The notes under the pieces were generated by a model that was given only the letters and a program-made list of their open reading frames with translations, made no database searches and had not been told where the DNA came from. A DNA stretch of 64,000 nt from the NCBI GenBank assembly GCA_009691915.1, contig SIAD01000001.1, positions 186,001 to 250,000 of the forward strand, given 5' to 3'. Of the stretch, positions 33,301 through 42,527 are shown in pieces. The DNA is from Phycisphaerales bacterium. GTDB taxonomy: Bacteria; Planctomycetota; Phycisphaerae; Phycisphaerales; SM1A02. Every line of letters starts with the position of its first letter. The stretch's first letter is position 1. A program made the position numbers and the translations under genes.

Positions 33301-35765
33301 TTGACGCCAGCCTGCAGACGGGGACCGTCCCGTGCCGCAAGGATGTTGGCGGTCCAGCTGGCGCATGCACGCCGAGCCTTGTCGAGGTCGGCGATCTCAC
33401 TGCCGAAGACGCTCGTGCGAGTGTCAACATCGAGCAACGACCGCTGCAGCACCTTCATGACATCGCGTCCGAAATCATGCTGCGCCATCAGGAACTGCTG
33501 GGCGTTCGCGTGGTCATCGAAGAGTTCCCGATTGAGGTCGACCTTGCGGTTCCACGAGAGAAACTGGCTCCGCGCGAGTTCAACATCAGTCTGGTCAACA
33601 ACGCCGTCGCAGTTACCGTCTCCGGTGTCGGCGCCGGGCTGCGCGGGGAACTGCTTCGCGAGGTCGGGAGTGCCCTGGGGCGGCACGCTGCGCGCTGCTG
33701 AGACATCGAGAATTCCATAAGCCGACTGGTAGAGCGGCTTCCACGAACGCACCTGCCCGGCGGTCCACGGGGTCGTGGGGTCGGCCGCGGGAGCTGGCGG
33801 CAGGGTCCACAACCACGGAGGCATCAGATCGTTCCGCGCAGCGCTCACGGTCGTGATCTTGCGGCGGTTGTCAAAGAGGAGTTGCCGCGCGTCCAGCTGG
33901 TCGAAATATTCACTCGTCTCCTCGCGCGCCATCGACGACCGGAGGAACTGGAAGTTTTGATCTGCGGGAGTAGTGTCCGGGTCAATCGCGCGCTCCAGCC
34001 TGGTTCGTAGATAGGGGTTGTTGTGACCAGTGAAGGCACGAAGTTCCAATTCGTCGGCCATCGAGAAGGGGTCGAGCTGCTCTGCGGGAGAGCCGCTCGC
34101 GGAGCGCAGCACGGGAACGCCTGCCGCGTTGAAGTACCCATCGACCGCTCCGCCGATCGACATCGCCTTGAAGAACCGAACCCGCTCAAGACCCGATTTG
34201 AGGAAGTTCGGAAATGCAGGGTTGGCCGCAGCGATTCCAGTGCTGGCCTCTTTCACGATGCCCAGCTCCCGCAACAGGGTCGGATCGGTGAGGGATCCGG
34301 GAATCGTTGCGGTGGTAGTTGGTGCGCCAAACCGCTCGCGTTGAAAATTCACCGACACTCCTGAGTAGGCGGTGCTTCCCGCGGTGTTGAGTGCCGTACT
34401 CAGGAATCCGACCTCGTCCGAGTACTGCGGCGACGCGCCGGGAGGCGGGATCACCGCTCCCGTCGAGTTCTGCCGTCCAACGAGTGCCAAGTCTGACGGG
34501 GTCGTGCCGCCAGTGGTCGCCGAGTCGCTTCGTGTGGCGATGTTCACATTGAGCAGTGCGCAATTGTCGACGACTGACACTCCCACGAGGTGGCGGACAG
34601 AACGGTCAAGAGATGTCGGCGCGAGAAACCAAAAGCTGTCCGTGAACCCATCGCCGTCGGTATCGCACAGCGTCCTCGTGATGATGTTGCGTGGGCTGTC
34701 CTTGATGAACTCGTCACCCTTGGGACCAAACCACTTGAGACGGAGGAAGTTCGGCAGCACCATTGACTGATCGCCAAGCGCCTCAGCATGAGCGCTTGAG
34801 AACCACCCACCCTGAGGGGCGGCCACGGGGGTAGTACCGAACGCCAACTGCTGGAATGTCAGTGCCGCGTCGCCTTGCGGAGTCGATGGGTTGGGAAATG
34901 GTCCCATCGGCGCAGGGGGAACCGCGCCGAGAGTCGTGGGAATCCACAGGGTCGGATCCGGCGGCAGCGAGGGAAGCCACTGTTCGTAGGGGATCTGCAG
35001 CCCATACCGGGCAGGCGGTGTCGCAAAGAACTGCGCGGGGTCAACCGGCGCGACCAGTGTGAGCGTGTTCGCCGCGACATTCGAAATGTCTGTGACCAGT
35101 CTCCAACCGTTGTTTGACGAAGGGATCCAGGAGAGGTGCGCCCAGTGTGAAAACGCCGGCGATCCCTGAAAGACAACCCGCACCGGCTCGGTGCTGCGGA
35201 GCCACCGCGCATCGCCGAAGCCGGGATTCCCGACCGGGTTGCCCTCGAAAGAGCGAATGTCTCCTGCGGGTGACGCGTTGTAGAGATCCGGCCAGTTCGT
35301 CCACGGACGAACCTCGTAGGGTGCATAGTTGTAACCATCGACGATGCCGTCGGTCCCGATGGCGAGCGTCGAGTTGCTGAGGGTGTCCAGCGGATCGACC
35401 CCGAAGCGGGTCTGCGACCCAGGAATGAACCCACTGCCCTGCACAGGAATGTCCATGGAGGCCGAGAGCCTCGGATACGCACTCGATGCGATCCCCGTGC
35501 CGGGGGGAAGGAGCGACGGATCGGTCGGGTTGACCGGCTTCACGAAGAGCGCCTGCGAAATATCATCGGTCACCGCATGCGCGATCGGCCCGACCCGGTC
35601 GGTCTGCGCCGCCGCTTGCTGCTGGGCACTCGCTGTCACACGCCCCCCCTGGGTGCGGCTGACAAACGCCGTCGCGATGATGACCAAGAGAACAAGGATC
35701 GAGACCACGAGGATCATCGTGCTGCCTCGGCGTGAACACTGTCTCGGACGGTTCGTCGGGTGCAT
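30393..35765 (-). CDS. Giant GspK/PilX-like pseudopilin-associated protein
   Basis: 1790 residues, several times the usual GspK length. An Arg-rich leader is followed by RRGSTMILVVSILVLLVIIATAF, a prepilin-like helix without the Glu5, as in GspK and PilX. GspK-type features appear far apart: VVDNCALLNVNIATRSD near residue ~405 and a helix-hairpin-helix-like GLVNINTAPIEVMRALP near ~1505. Calcium-loop-like stretches occur (DTDGDGFTDS, DGNCDGVVDQTD, DVDGDMAITANE). It is the sixth pilin-like gene in the run, with 15 bp after the preceding gene and 1 bp before uppS. The probable role is tip-complex assembly of a type II/IV-like filament; the size is unexplained. Confidence 0.75.
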   Translation of the reverse strand: MHPTNRPRQCSRRGSTMILVVSILVLLVIIATAFVSRTQGGRVTASAQQQAAAQTDRVGPIAHAVTDDISQALFVKPVNPTDPSLLPPGTGIASSAYPRLSASMDIPVQGSGFIPGSQTRFGVDPLDTLSNSTLAIGTDGIVDGYNYAPYEVRPWTNWPDLYNASPAGDIRSFEGNPVGNPGFGDARWLRSTEPVRVVFQGSPAFSHWAHLSWIPSSNNGWRLVTDISNVAANTLTLVAPVDPAQFFATPPARYGLQIPYEQWLPSLPPDPTLWIPTTLGAVPPAPMGPFPNPSTPQGDAALTFQQLAFGTTPVAAPQGGWFSSAHAEALGDQSMVLPNFLRLKWFGPKGDEFIKDSPRNIITRTLCDTDGDGFTDSFWFLAPTSLDRSVRHLVGVSVVDNCALLNVNIATRSDSATTGGTTPSDLALVGRQNSTGAVIPPPGASPQYSDEVGFLSTALNTAGSTAYSGVSVNFQRERFGAPTTTATIPGSLTDPTLLRELGIVKEASTGIAAANPAFPNFLKSGLERVRFFKAMSIGGAVDGYFNAAGVPVLRSASGSPAEQLDPFSMADELELRAFTGHNNPYLRTRLERAIDPDTTPADQNFQFLRSSMAREETSEYFDQLDARQLLFDNRRKITTVSAARNDLMPPWLWTLPPAPAADPTTPWTAGQVRSWKPLYQSAYGILDVSAARSVPPQGTPDLAKQFPAQPGADTGDGNCDGVVDQTDVELARSQFLSWNRKVDLNRELFDDHANAQQFLMAQHDFGRDVMKVLQRSLLDVDTRTSVFGSEIADLDKARRACASWTANILAARDGPRLQAGVNVPTDPPLHPERGIIIEEGATTYSFVGEEKHPFIVQVFFAVVYPKTGVVPPGVSGAGSGYVCYSQQTSDPARIVLAVQIANPYNEPIELWPFQLRAFGQTFQFLQPPTGTDGRWGYGFSPVLGPATEEGPRSAVVFAIPKAFDDDPNFRARMMAMLDLTHPWITPSGAPSGAIVPQRLVTEIAAVPVNELFPTGGTGSDMFEDPMTVYADTLLFNASRQSGGESVAEAGSNRWDLHPKFYYDKLESANHEDSDIALIRLVADPYNPSSSATIVVDRFENEFSLTDAQGGVEHDNHPWREELERVLKPPPDPTSGGGGTTGPSSGAGFMVPPTFVPPDPGSATQNFARVDIGGNDFLMTWARSSRPWALDVDGDMAITANERSPRFVFASNSKPVVSQHGKGGPEYVGMLAGATSEFPGIVFTAEELKTEPDKILMSSAKTPFGNSVRGKPTNFTLRTQVVGVDRVYTGWPMTPSASWPGIPGGALPPTEIYGDTGAGVPTLALDFYRHPLRLTQREGAFEQVAEILDVPVWGPVMKLDGGAWKTHATAGEMMIGNRNASGVRKSNTDPNVHFPSFTADATDERDTTHFLHDRSRDAVLSIVGFVPLLPAGASILDGFTIDGAGVLMVDADNNLTTTDAERLVAEQRRLRLSGGFAGTGTPGLVNINTAPIEVMRALPHMQQLSYDIDPVNTGGTVEVAPGGAAATWRVRLPETIVNYRDRLPAANGFPDGPKYDDRGFVPATGQPALFPFHPQMRRERGIVSVGELALMDREYRPSDAGTALEPDPEEEWVPGAAWSENKSWSIAYAGRDPYRGSEDPPVPSSTPPTGHPPLAVPIPSDSGLGWRSGGLRRYGAQLATERSGIDALQYDFINTPAIEPAIFARTSVAGDVSERNALLKGIANMVTSRSDIFTVYLRVRAVAPDPATGAWDGTSPSSLLEESRYVMVVDRSLVNRPGEEPKILMFEKVLD

Positions 35766-35780
35766 GACTGTGTTCCTTCC

Positions 35781-37319
35781 TTACGACACAGGCCGCCGTG
35801 GTAGTTCGACTATCAATTGCACAGAGCGCCCCTGCTCGAGCCGCTTATCGGGGTCGTGAAGGGTCATGGTGATCCGGATCGCTGTGGGCCACGGGGTAAA
35901 GTCCTGATTGGCAACAGGAGCCCCCGAAAGACTGGTGTAAATCGCGGAGTCGCCGTTGAATCCGAAGACCGCCGTGTAAACCGTGACCGGAACAGTGAGT
36001 CCGAAGGGCTTGATGACAGGAACGGGCAGCGTCGTCGCGATCCCCTCGATCGCTTCCGGGAGAATGGGCAACTGCACAAAGGCGGGATTCCCACTGCCAT
36101 CGAGATTGTTGTCTCGATACTCGGTGAGCGTCGTGACCCCGCGCAAGGAGTCGGTCTGGGTGGCAGGGATCTGCGAGTCGGGGAAGCCGAACCATGGCGT
36201 CGCGGCCAGTGGCGACGGAGTGAACCCAGGGAAGAGCACGGTGGCGCCACCCAGCGTCAAGAGGGTGCGTCCTGTTCCCGCAGACCATGTCCAATCAACC
36301 ATGAATCCCGCGCAGTTCGAAGCAAGCGTCGGCGTGGTCAGCATGACATCAGCGCGGTGCATGCTTGGCGATCGTTTCTCGCTGCGCACATAGCCACCCA
36401 CCTGACCGAATGCCGCGGGCGATCCGAAGAATCCATTGATCGCCCGTTGCCGCCAGGTGAGAGAGCCAATCGGAGCAACGATCCGGCGGAGATCATCGAG
36501 ATTCATGCTCGTCACATCCACTCGGGAGTTCACGAGATCAGGATTGGGGCTGAGCGCCCCGTCCATGAGTGTCTGATGGAGCGTTGCCTGATCGAACAGG
36601 CTGGTCGCCGAGTTGGGGCCGTAGACCGGGGACTGTTGCTGGAACAGCGTCCGCGACCCACCATCGTCGGCCATCAGCACAGCTTGTCGCGCCAGCGACC
36701 AGTCCCGCGCCTCGGGCTGGGTTCCATTCGTCTTGCCGGATCCCCCTCCGATCCAGTACTCGTAGTCGAGGCTGGGACCGTCCTGAACCGGGTCGAAACT
36801 CCACGGAACCAGCGGACCAGAGTCGAACCCGACTGGATCCGGCCGAAGTGTCTGGGTGGGCCCCTCCGGAACGAGGTCGGGAAGCTGGATACCGTGTCCG
36901 TAGAGAATGCGGCTCAGGGCGCTTCGCGCGAGGCCGTTTCCTGGACCGAGGTCCTGCCCTCCGGAAAACCGCACGGAGTCCTGCATGCCCTTGGCAAAGA
37001 AGAGGAGCTGGTCGGCGCGAATCACCGCGGTTGCGGCGCGGGAAGGATCAAGAAGTGGCGCCGCCGGGTTGCTTAGCTGGTGGATGTTGTTTCCAACAGC
37101 CACGCACTGGATGACGATCATCCCATCGAAGTCAATGCGCGAAATGTCTGTGCGTATCTGCCGTTCGATCGCGCCGGTCTCCTGGAGGACATCCGTGTTC
37201 GCTTCGCCGATGCTCGCCACCTTGCTCGCGGTCGAAAAGATCTTGCTGGTGGCGGCGATCACGACCAGCAGCAGGCTCACTGCGACCATCAGTTCGACCA
37301 TGGTGAAGGCGCGGCGCAC
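35781..37319 (-). CDS. Pseudopilin, GspJ-like
   Basis: 512 residues from GTG 37319. The N-terminus RRA|FTMVELMVAVSLLLVVIAAT is a type IV prepilin signal with Ala at -1 and Glu5, followed by STASKVASIGEANTDVLQETGAIERQIRTDIS, typical of the GspJ N-terminal helix. The remaining ~440 residues form an unusually large globular part; GspJ is normally near 200. The frame runs open to 37436, but that would overlap the previous gene and hide the signal; GTG lies 4 bp after that gene's stop. It probably belongs to the filament-tip complex with the GspI- and GspK-like proteins. Confidence 0.78.
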   Translation of the reverse strand: MRRAFTMVELMVAVSLLLVVIAATSKIFSTASKVASIGEANTDVLQETGAIERQIRTDISRIDFDGMIVIQCVAVGNNIHQLSNPAAPLLDPSRAATAVIRADQLLFFAKGMQDSVRFSGGQDLGPGNGLARSALSRILYGHGIQLPDLVPEGPTQTLRPDPVGFDSGPLVPWSFDPVQDGPSLDYEYWIGGGSGKTNGTQPEARDWSLARQAVLMADDGGSRTLFQQQSPVYGPNSATSLFDQATLHQTLMDGALSPNPDLVNSRVDVTSMNLDDLRRIVAPIGSLTWRQRAINGFFGSPAAFGQVGGYVRSEKRSPSMHRADVMLTTPTLASNCAGFMVDWTWSAGTGRTLLTLGGATVLFPGFTPSPLAATPWFGFPDSQIPATQTDSLRGVTTLTEYRDNNLDGSGNPAFVQLPILPEAIEGIATTLPVPVIKPFGLTVPVTVYTAVFGFNGDSAIYTSLSGAPVANQDFTPWPTAIRITMTLHDPDKRLEQGRSVQLIVELPRRPVS

Positions 37320-37323
37320 CGGA

Positions 37324-38520
37324 TCAGAGCTCCTGCACCGTGGCGTAGACAGGAACGATCGAAACTCCCGCGGCGTCGATTCCCGGGAGGAACCAGATCG
37401 CACGGATCGAAGTATTGAGACCGGTTGGAGAGCCATTGGCCCCGAAGCCGAAGAGAGATGGCAGTGCGGGGTGCGAAGGAATCGGGCGCGTGAGCGTCAC
37501 GGGCCCTTCGCGCGTGTTACGACGACCGCCGATTCCCCGATGGACCGTGCCGTACTGATCGACGATCCACTGCCCTGGGTACTGCCACGATTGCTCGGCG
37601 GTGAGATCGACTGGGTTCCCAGTCGCTGCAGCTGCTGTGCCTGGGACGGTCGCGTTGTCGATCGCGGTGTTGGGATTCCCATCAAACCCCCCTGCGGTCC
37701 ATGGGGCGGCGGGAATGATGGACAGCGGCAACGGCGGTGTCGCCGCGTTGATCGGAACCGCACCCTGCGCCACCGTGTAAGGGCGCGACTCACCACCCGA
37801 GACGATCCGGTAGACGAAGATCGCGACCTGAACGCGACCCTCGAACCGTCGGAACATGCAATCCCAGTAGTACGCGGGCTTCTTGAATCCCTGTCCCGCT
37901 GTCCCCGGCTGCGGATACGACCGTTCCGACTGCGTAACGACGACGACCGGCACCGTGTCAGCGTGAGTATCGACAGGCAGGAACGGCGAATACTGTGGAT
38001 CGAAGAGCGAACGGTTGTACGGGAGCCCATAGAGCGCGGCACCCGCACCGCCGCCCGCATCGCCGTCAGGGCTCTCGTTGCCGGCCTTGCTCATATTCAC
38101 CGCGCTGCCGAGCGATCCACCCATCTGCTTGCTCGAGTAGAGCCCGCTGAAAATGTCGATCGCGCCGAGTTCATTGACCGCCGTGTTCCCGAGGTCGGAG
38201 AACAGCGAGCCCGGGCGCTTCCACCGCCAGTCGCCGGGAATCGTTATTCCAAGTGCTAGGGAAGGAACCCCCGTTGGGAGCATCACGAAGTCACTCTGTC
38301 CGAAGTCTTCGTAGCCGCCGAACCACTTGGGATCAAGCTTGAGCCGAAGGATGGCCATCGCATTGTCGGCCACGATCGGCCCCATGATGTCGTCGGAGGC
38401 CTGGCGCTGTTGCACGATCCCCACCGGAAAGAGCGCAGATATACCGATGATCCCGATCCCGAGAATGAAGACGGCCAAGAGGAGTTCGACGAGTGAAAAT
38501 GCACGGCGCATGGATGTCAT
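37324..38520 (-). CDS. Pseudopilin, GspI/PilV-like
   Basis: 398 residues starting MTSMRRA|FSLVELLLAVFILGIGIIGISALFPVGIVQQRQA. The Leu-rich helix with GIGIIGISALFPVG resembles GspI/PilV N-termini. The C-terminal body is far longer than the ~120 residues of classical GspI, and rich in Gly, Pro and Asn. The start ATG overlaps the stop of the preceding pseudopilin (ATGA). Probable minor tip pseudopilin; the assignment to the I class rests on the helix only. Confidence 0.75.
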   Translation of the reverse strand: MTSMRRAFSLVELLLAVFILGIGIIGISALFPVGIVQQRQASDDIMGPIVADNAMAILRLKLDPKWFGGYEDFGQSDFVMLPTGVPSLALGITIPGDWRWKRPGSLFSDLGNTAVNELGAIDIFSGLYSSKQMGGSLGSAVNMSKAGNESPDGDAGGGAGAALYGLPYNRSLFDPQYSPFLPVDTHADTVPVVVVTQSERSYPQPGTAGQGFKKPAYYWDCMFRRFEGRVQVAIFVYRIVSGGESRPYTVAQGAVPINAATPPLPLSIIPAAPWTAGGFDGNPNTAIDNATVPGTAAAATGNPVDLTAEQSWQYPGQWIVDQYGTVHRGIGGRRNTREGPVTLTRPIPSHPALPSLFGFGANGSPTGLNTSIRAIWFLPGIDAAGVSIVPVYATVQEL

Positions 38521-39464
38521 TTGGGAGTCACTCCCGCCACACCCGTAAACCGATTGAAGTGAATGCGATCGGCAAACTGATTGACGAACGCCGTGCGAGC
38601 GACATTGAGCGCCTGCCAGTTGCCATAGCCCTGCCAGTCCGATGGAGTTCCCTCCTCGTGCATCCGGTCACTGTCGTAAATGGCGAGAAAGGTCGTGTGA
38701 TCCCCCAGAGCCTCGTCGTTGAGTTCGTCGAAGGCAAAAAACTTGCCGTTGGATCCCGACGTAGTCGTCCCGATATCCAGCAGGCCATTGCGATTGAAGT
38801 CGATCCATGTCCCAACGCTCGAGGTGTCCGTCGCGCTGCTGGTCAGATTGCCGGCTAGCGACGGGTTGCGAGTCCTGACTGAGCCGTCGGGACCGAAGCG
38901 CACAACGACCAGACTTCCTCGTTCGGAATTGCGCAACCGCGGCTGGGAGAGCCAGAGCGTGTCCTGTCCGATGTCGTTGATGTCTGTCACCTCCGCTGCC
39001 GACCCGGCCACATTGATGCCCGCAGGCAGGAGCCTCGGGGGCAGGCCCTCAACCGGTTCGAACTCCTCAATGAGCAGGTCATCGATGCCCGCCGCAGGCA
39101 TGACGATGGTCCAGGCCCCAGCCGTCGCGGTTCCGGGGAACCCCACCCGACCCGTCGGTTTGGCGACGATGATCTCTGTCTGCTGCGGCTTCGAGATGTC
39201 GTTGATGACCGTCCCGCTGGCATCCTTGATGGTCGCCTGCCGGATCCGGAATCCGACGAGAACCGTTGCGTGGTCGCGTATGGCGATGGCACGGGCCTGA
39301 CCGAGTGCCGCGAGAACATGGTTGGTTGCCCCCGCGACCCGTGCGTCCTTGGCGACTCGTTGCGCACTCATGGTCACTGTCACCGCCAGCACGGCGATCA
39401 CTCCGATCACCGCCAGGAGCTCGGCGAGTGTGAATGCACGGGAATTGGCGCGGCGATGGATCAT
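38517..39464 (-). CDS. Pseudopilin, GspH-like
   Basis: 315 residues. RA|FTLAELLAVIGVIAVLAVTVTMSAQRVAKDARVAGATNHVLAALGQARAIAIRDHATV matches the GspH/FimT layout: prepilin helix, then an alpha segment with QARxxAIxxxxxV. The C-terminal part includes a Ca-loop-like DFNRNGLLDIG. It overlaps both neighbours by 4 nt (ATGA at each end), so it is translationally coupled in the pseudopilin series. Confidence 0.75.
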   Translation of the reverse strand: MIHRRANSRAFTLAELLAVIGVIAVLAVTVTMSAQRVAKDARVAGATNHVLAALGQARAIAIRDHATVLVGFRIRQATIKDASGTVINDISKPQQTEIIVAKPTGRVGFPGTATAGAWTIVMPAAGIDDLLIEEFEPVEGLPPRLLPAGINVAGSAAEVTDINDIGQDTLWLSQPRLRNSERGSLVVVRFGPDGSVRTRNPSLAGNLTSSATDTSSVGTWIDFNRNGLLDIGTTTSGSNGKFFAFDELNDEALGDHTTFLAIYDSDRMHEEGTPSDWQGYGNWQALNVARTAFVNQFADRIHFNRFTGVAGVTPK

Positions 39465-40189
39465 GGCCTCGGCAGTGGCTCGTACGAGAAGATGTTGTCA
39501 TCCATCGAGGTAAAGTCCCCATCGGGACCGCACGAAATGAAGTACGGCCGACGATTCCGGCAGATGCCAAGCGATGTTTCGTCCTGGGTCCTCACAGTCC
39601 CATCGTTGGCGTCGGTTGGGATGGCGGGATTCGCAAGCTCGGCCTTCGTCGCCGGCCGCCCCGGGAAAACGCTGGAGATCCTCCGCCCCCAGGGGTCGAT
39701 GATCTCGCGCACCTGGGCAGCAGTCGTGGGCATTCGGTTGGGGAGCCAATTCGCCGGCAGCGGATCGCCGATCACGGTGCCCCCGTTGACCGGGACAAAC
39801 CTGAGTGCCGACGCTGGCACTTTGGCAAGAATCTCCGACGACTCCGAGCCCGCGACGGCGAGTTGTTCGACCATCACGCAGATGATGTAGGCCGAAGTCG
39901 CGTTTATCTCGTAGATGTCGTAGGCCACCGTCGGTGTAGTGCCGGTGTAGTCGGGAGTTGCGGCGGGGACGCCCGGAACGGCGCGGCGACCGAAGGTCAT
40001 TGATCGCCCCATCTGCGACTGCCAGGAATCCATCGCCTGTTCGAGCAGCTTGAAAGTGGTCTCCATCGAACGGCGGTCGTTGGCGGCAAGCACCGCAGAA
40101 GTCACTGAGAGCGCGAGCGCCATCAGGATCAGGATCACGCCGATCACCACCACCAGTTCCAGCACCGTGAAGGCTCGTCGCGCGCTCAC
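39461..40189 (-). CDS. Pseudopilin (class uncertain, GspG/H-like)
   Basis: 242 residues. SARRA|FTVLELVVVIGVILILMALALSV is a prepilin signal with Glu5. It is followed by a helix (RSMETTFKLLEQAMDSWQSQMG) as in GspG-like proteins and a compact body containing DPWGRRISSVFPGRP, which recalls the DPWG element of major pseudopilins. The start is GTG 40189, overlapping the stop of the upstream gene (GTGA). The body ends SCGPDGDFTSMDDNIFSY, also GspG-like (SxGPDG). It could be the major pseudopilin or a second copy of it. Confidence 0.72.
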   Translation of the reverse strand: MSARRAFTVLELVVVIGVILILMALALSVTSAVLAANDRRSMETTFKLLEQAMDSWQSQMGRSMTFGRRAVPGVPAATPDYTGTTPTVAYDIYEINATSAYIICVMVEQLAVAGSESSEILAKVPASALRFVPVNGGTVIGDPLPANWLPNRMPTTAAQVREIIDPWGRRISSVFPGRPATKAELANPAIPTDANDGTVRTQDETSLGICRNRRPYFISCGPDGDFTSMDDNIFSYEPLPRP

Positions 40190-41238
40190 TTGCCCACCTC
40201 CGCGATGTTGTCCTCGTTCAGTCCACCCGCATCGATGCGCACCCCGAAGTCGACACCGCGATCAGGGCCCATCGAGAACAGCGCGAACTCCGCCCCCTGC
40301 AGTCCGCGTGATGTCGTTGTGTCGCCATTGCCATCGGCGATCCCGTCGGTCTCCGTTCCGGCCGCAAATCGCTGCGGACGCAGGGCAAAGACATCACCCA
40401 GATCCCATCCCATCCCCGGCGCCCCCGCACCGCCTCGTCCGCGCGTGAGTTTCGGGTCCGCGTTGGCGTACCCACGGCGGTAGTAGCGGATCGGCTGCCC
40501 CCAGTAATCAACGACGCAGCGGGGCGCGGTCTCGTTGTAGTTGTTGTCTCCCGGCCGTGCAACGATCGGCGCACCGGTCGCCGACACACCCACGACTGCC
40601 CCGAAGATCGTGGCGTCCTTGAGTTCGAGGTATGGCCCGAGCACACGCCCCGAAACATTGGAGATGGTCGAGGAGTTGGCGGAGGCACCCTGCGGCAGAT
40701 TGCGCTGCGCAAGAGTCCCGAGAGGCTGCGTCGGTGCGACCGGAGTCAGGTACGCCCCCCAAGCCCCGTCGCGCAGCGGCGCACGGATTCCGACTGAGGG
40801 AATCTCCTTCGATCCCAGCGAGTTGGCGATCGGAGTTCCGACGGCACCGTAGCCATCCTGATCGCGCCCGCCGGGGCCGACGAGGTACTCGACGAGAGAA
40901 GTGATCGAGCAGTAGTTCTGGGGCCCGACCTGCTGTGGGAGGTCCGGTCCGCCCAGTACCTGCGGAATGAGAAGATCGCGCAGGTAGCCGGGACTTCCCG
41001 CCATCGATCCGCCGCCCGGTGCCAGCCCCAGAACCGGGGGGAGATATCCGATGTCGGTCTTGAACCGGACCAGGGAGTTCGAGATCGACCCCATCAGCGC
41101 GCGCGTACTCGTCGCCTGCGCCGCCTTCGCCGAGGACGACAGCACGGTCACGAGAATCCCAACGAGCAGCACGATGACCGCGACGACCACCAGCAGTTCG
41201 ACCACCGTGAACCCAGGGCGGTGCCGCAGGGAGCTCAC
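40186..41238 (-). CDS. Pseudopilin, GspG-like
   Basis: 350 residues. RPG|FTVVELLVVVAVIVLLVGILV is the most canonical prepilin signal of the set (Gly at -1, Glu5). An amphipathic helix (RALMGSISNSLVRFKTDIGYLPP) follows. The C-terminus has VVDYWGQPIRYYRRG and FALFSMGPDRGVDFG, equivalents of the DPWG and SxGxDG elements of GspG, though the protein is more than twice the usual length. The start is GTG 41238, overlapping the gspF stop (GTGA). Candidate structural subunit of the filament together with the 39461-40189 product. Confidence 0.78.
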   Translation of the reverse strand: MSSLRHRPGFTVVELLVVVAVIVLLVGILVTVLSSSAKAAQATSTRALMGSISNSLVRFKTDIGYLPPVLGLAPGGGSMAGSPGYLRDLLIPQVLGGPDLPQQVGPQNYCSITSLVEYLVGPGGRDQDGYGAVGTPIANSLGSKEIPSVGIRAPLRDGAWGAYLTPVAPTQPLGTLAQRNLPQGASANSSTISNVSGRVLGPYLELKDATIFGAVVGVSATGAPIVARPGDNNYNETAPRCVVDYWGQPIRYYRRGYANADPKLTRGRGGAGAPGMGWDLGDVFALRPQRFAAGTETDGIADGNGDTTTSRGLQGAEFALFSMGPDRGVDFGVRIDAGGLNEDNIAEVGK

Positions 41239-42524
41239 TTGCTCTGCCCTCCGGACACACTCTCAATCATTGCGACGAGTGGGAGGAAGAGAGCGAGCAC
41301 GATCGTGCCGACGATGCCGCCCAGAATGACGACCATGAATGGCTCGAGCAGCGAGAGGAGGCTGGCCACGGCGACATCCACTTCCTCCTCGTAGTTGTCC
41401 GCGATCTTCATCAGCATCGCGTCGAGGTCGCCGGTCTCCTCACCGACATCGATCATGTTTACGACGATGGCGTCGCAGACCTTGGACTCACGCAGCGGCT
41501 TGGCAAACGACTCTCCTTCACGCACCGAGTCATGGACTTTGGTCAGCGCCTTCTCGAAGACATAGTTTCCCGAAGTGTCGCGCGTAATGAGAATCGCCTC
41601 GAGAATCGGTACGCCCGCGGCCACAAGCGTCCCCAGTGTCCGCGTGAAGCGTGCCACCGCCGTCTTGCGAATAAGCATTCCCACCACGGGCAACTTGGTG
41701 CGGATGATGTCGGTACCTGCACGCCCGAAGGTGGTCTTGCGGATCACCTTGAAGAAGAAGAAGAAGATCAGCGGCGAGAAGGCGATCCACACCGCGCCCG
41801 GGACCTTCTGCCCCTGCTCTTGGCCGGCTACCCACTTGCTAGCGGCGATCAGCCACTTGGTCAATGCCGGAAGCTCGACCTCGAAGTCATTGAAGATTTC
41901 CTGGAACTTCGGGATGACGAAGTACATGATGCCGGTCACGATGGCGACGGCGATGGTGATGACCACCGCGGGGTAGATCATCGCGCCGATGATGCGCCGC
42001 TTGAGCCGCTGGCCCTTCTCCATGAACTCCGCCAGTCGCTGCATGATGACATCGAGCACGCCGCCGATCTCACCCGCGGCCACCATTTTCACATAGAGGT
42101 TGGAGAAGACCTTGGGATGCTGGGCGAATGACTCCGACAGGGACGATCCCGCGCTCACCGACTCGCAGACCTCGCCGAGGACATTCTTCAGCTTGCCGGG
42201 TCGCTGCTGGTCCTCGAGAATCTGCAGCGAGCGCAGCAGGGGGAGTCCTGCGTCCTGAAGGGTGGACATCTGCCGAGTGAAGGTGGTCAGCACCTTGCTG
42301 CTGACACCACCGATGGAGAGGTTGAACCCCTTCTTTTTCTTGCCGCCCAGGGCGGGTACCTTCTTCTTTCCCTTGGGCGCCCCCTTTCGTTGCTCGCGCA
42401 CCGAAGTCGGGAAAAGCCCCTGCGCGCGCACCTTGCGGACGGCGTCGTCGCTGGACTCCGCCTCGATCATCCCCTTCTGCGTCTTACCCGCGGCATTGGC
42501 CGCTTCGTATGCGTAGTTCGCCAT
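41235..42524 (-). CDS. Type II secretion/type IV pilus inner-membrane platform protein (GspF/PilC)
   Basis: 429 residues. An N-terminal ASEFD-like module (YEAANAAGKTQKGMIEAES) and a very Lys-rich linker (~47-65) precede two repeated T2SSF domains: first TFTRQMSTLQDAGLPLLRSLQIL ... VKMVAAGEIGG, then RFTRTLGTLVAAGVPILEAI ... VNMIDVGEETG. Three long hydrophobic helices are visible. It couples the ATPase to pilin insertion in the inner membrane. ATG 42524 is 3 bp after the pilB/gspE gene and its stop overlaps the next gene. GspF and PilC cannot be separated on this evidence. Confidence 0.92.
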   Translation of the reverse strand: MANYAYEAANAAGKTQKGMIEAESSDDAVRKVRAQGLFPTSVREQRKGAPKGKKKVPALGGKKKKGFNLSIGGVSSKVLTTFTRQMSTLQDAGLPLLRSLQILEDQQRPGKLKNVLGEVCESVSAGSSLSESFAQHPKVFSNLYVKMVAAGEIGGVLDVIMQRLAEFMEKGQRLKRRIIGAMIYPAVVITIAVAIVTGIMYFVIPKFQEIFNDFEVELPALTKWLIAASKWVAGQEQGQKVPGAVWIAFSPLIFFFFFKVIRKTTFGRAGTDIIRTKLPVVGMLIRKTAVARFTRTLGTLVAAGVPILEAILITRDTSGNYVFEKALTKVHDSVREGESFAKPLRESKVCDAIVVNMIDVGEETGDLDAMLMKIADNYEEEVDVAVASLLSLLEPFMVVILGGIVGTIVLALFLPLVAMIESVSGGQSK

Positions 42525-42527
42525 GGA

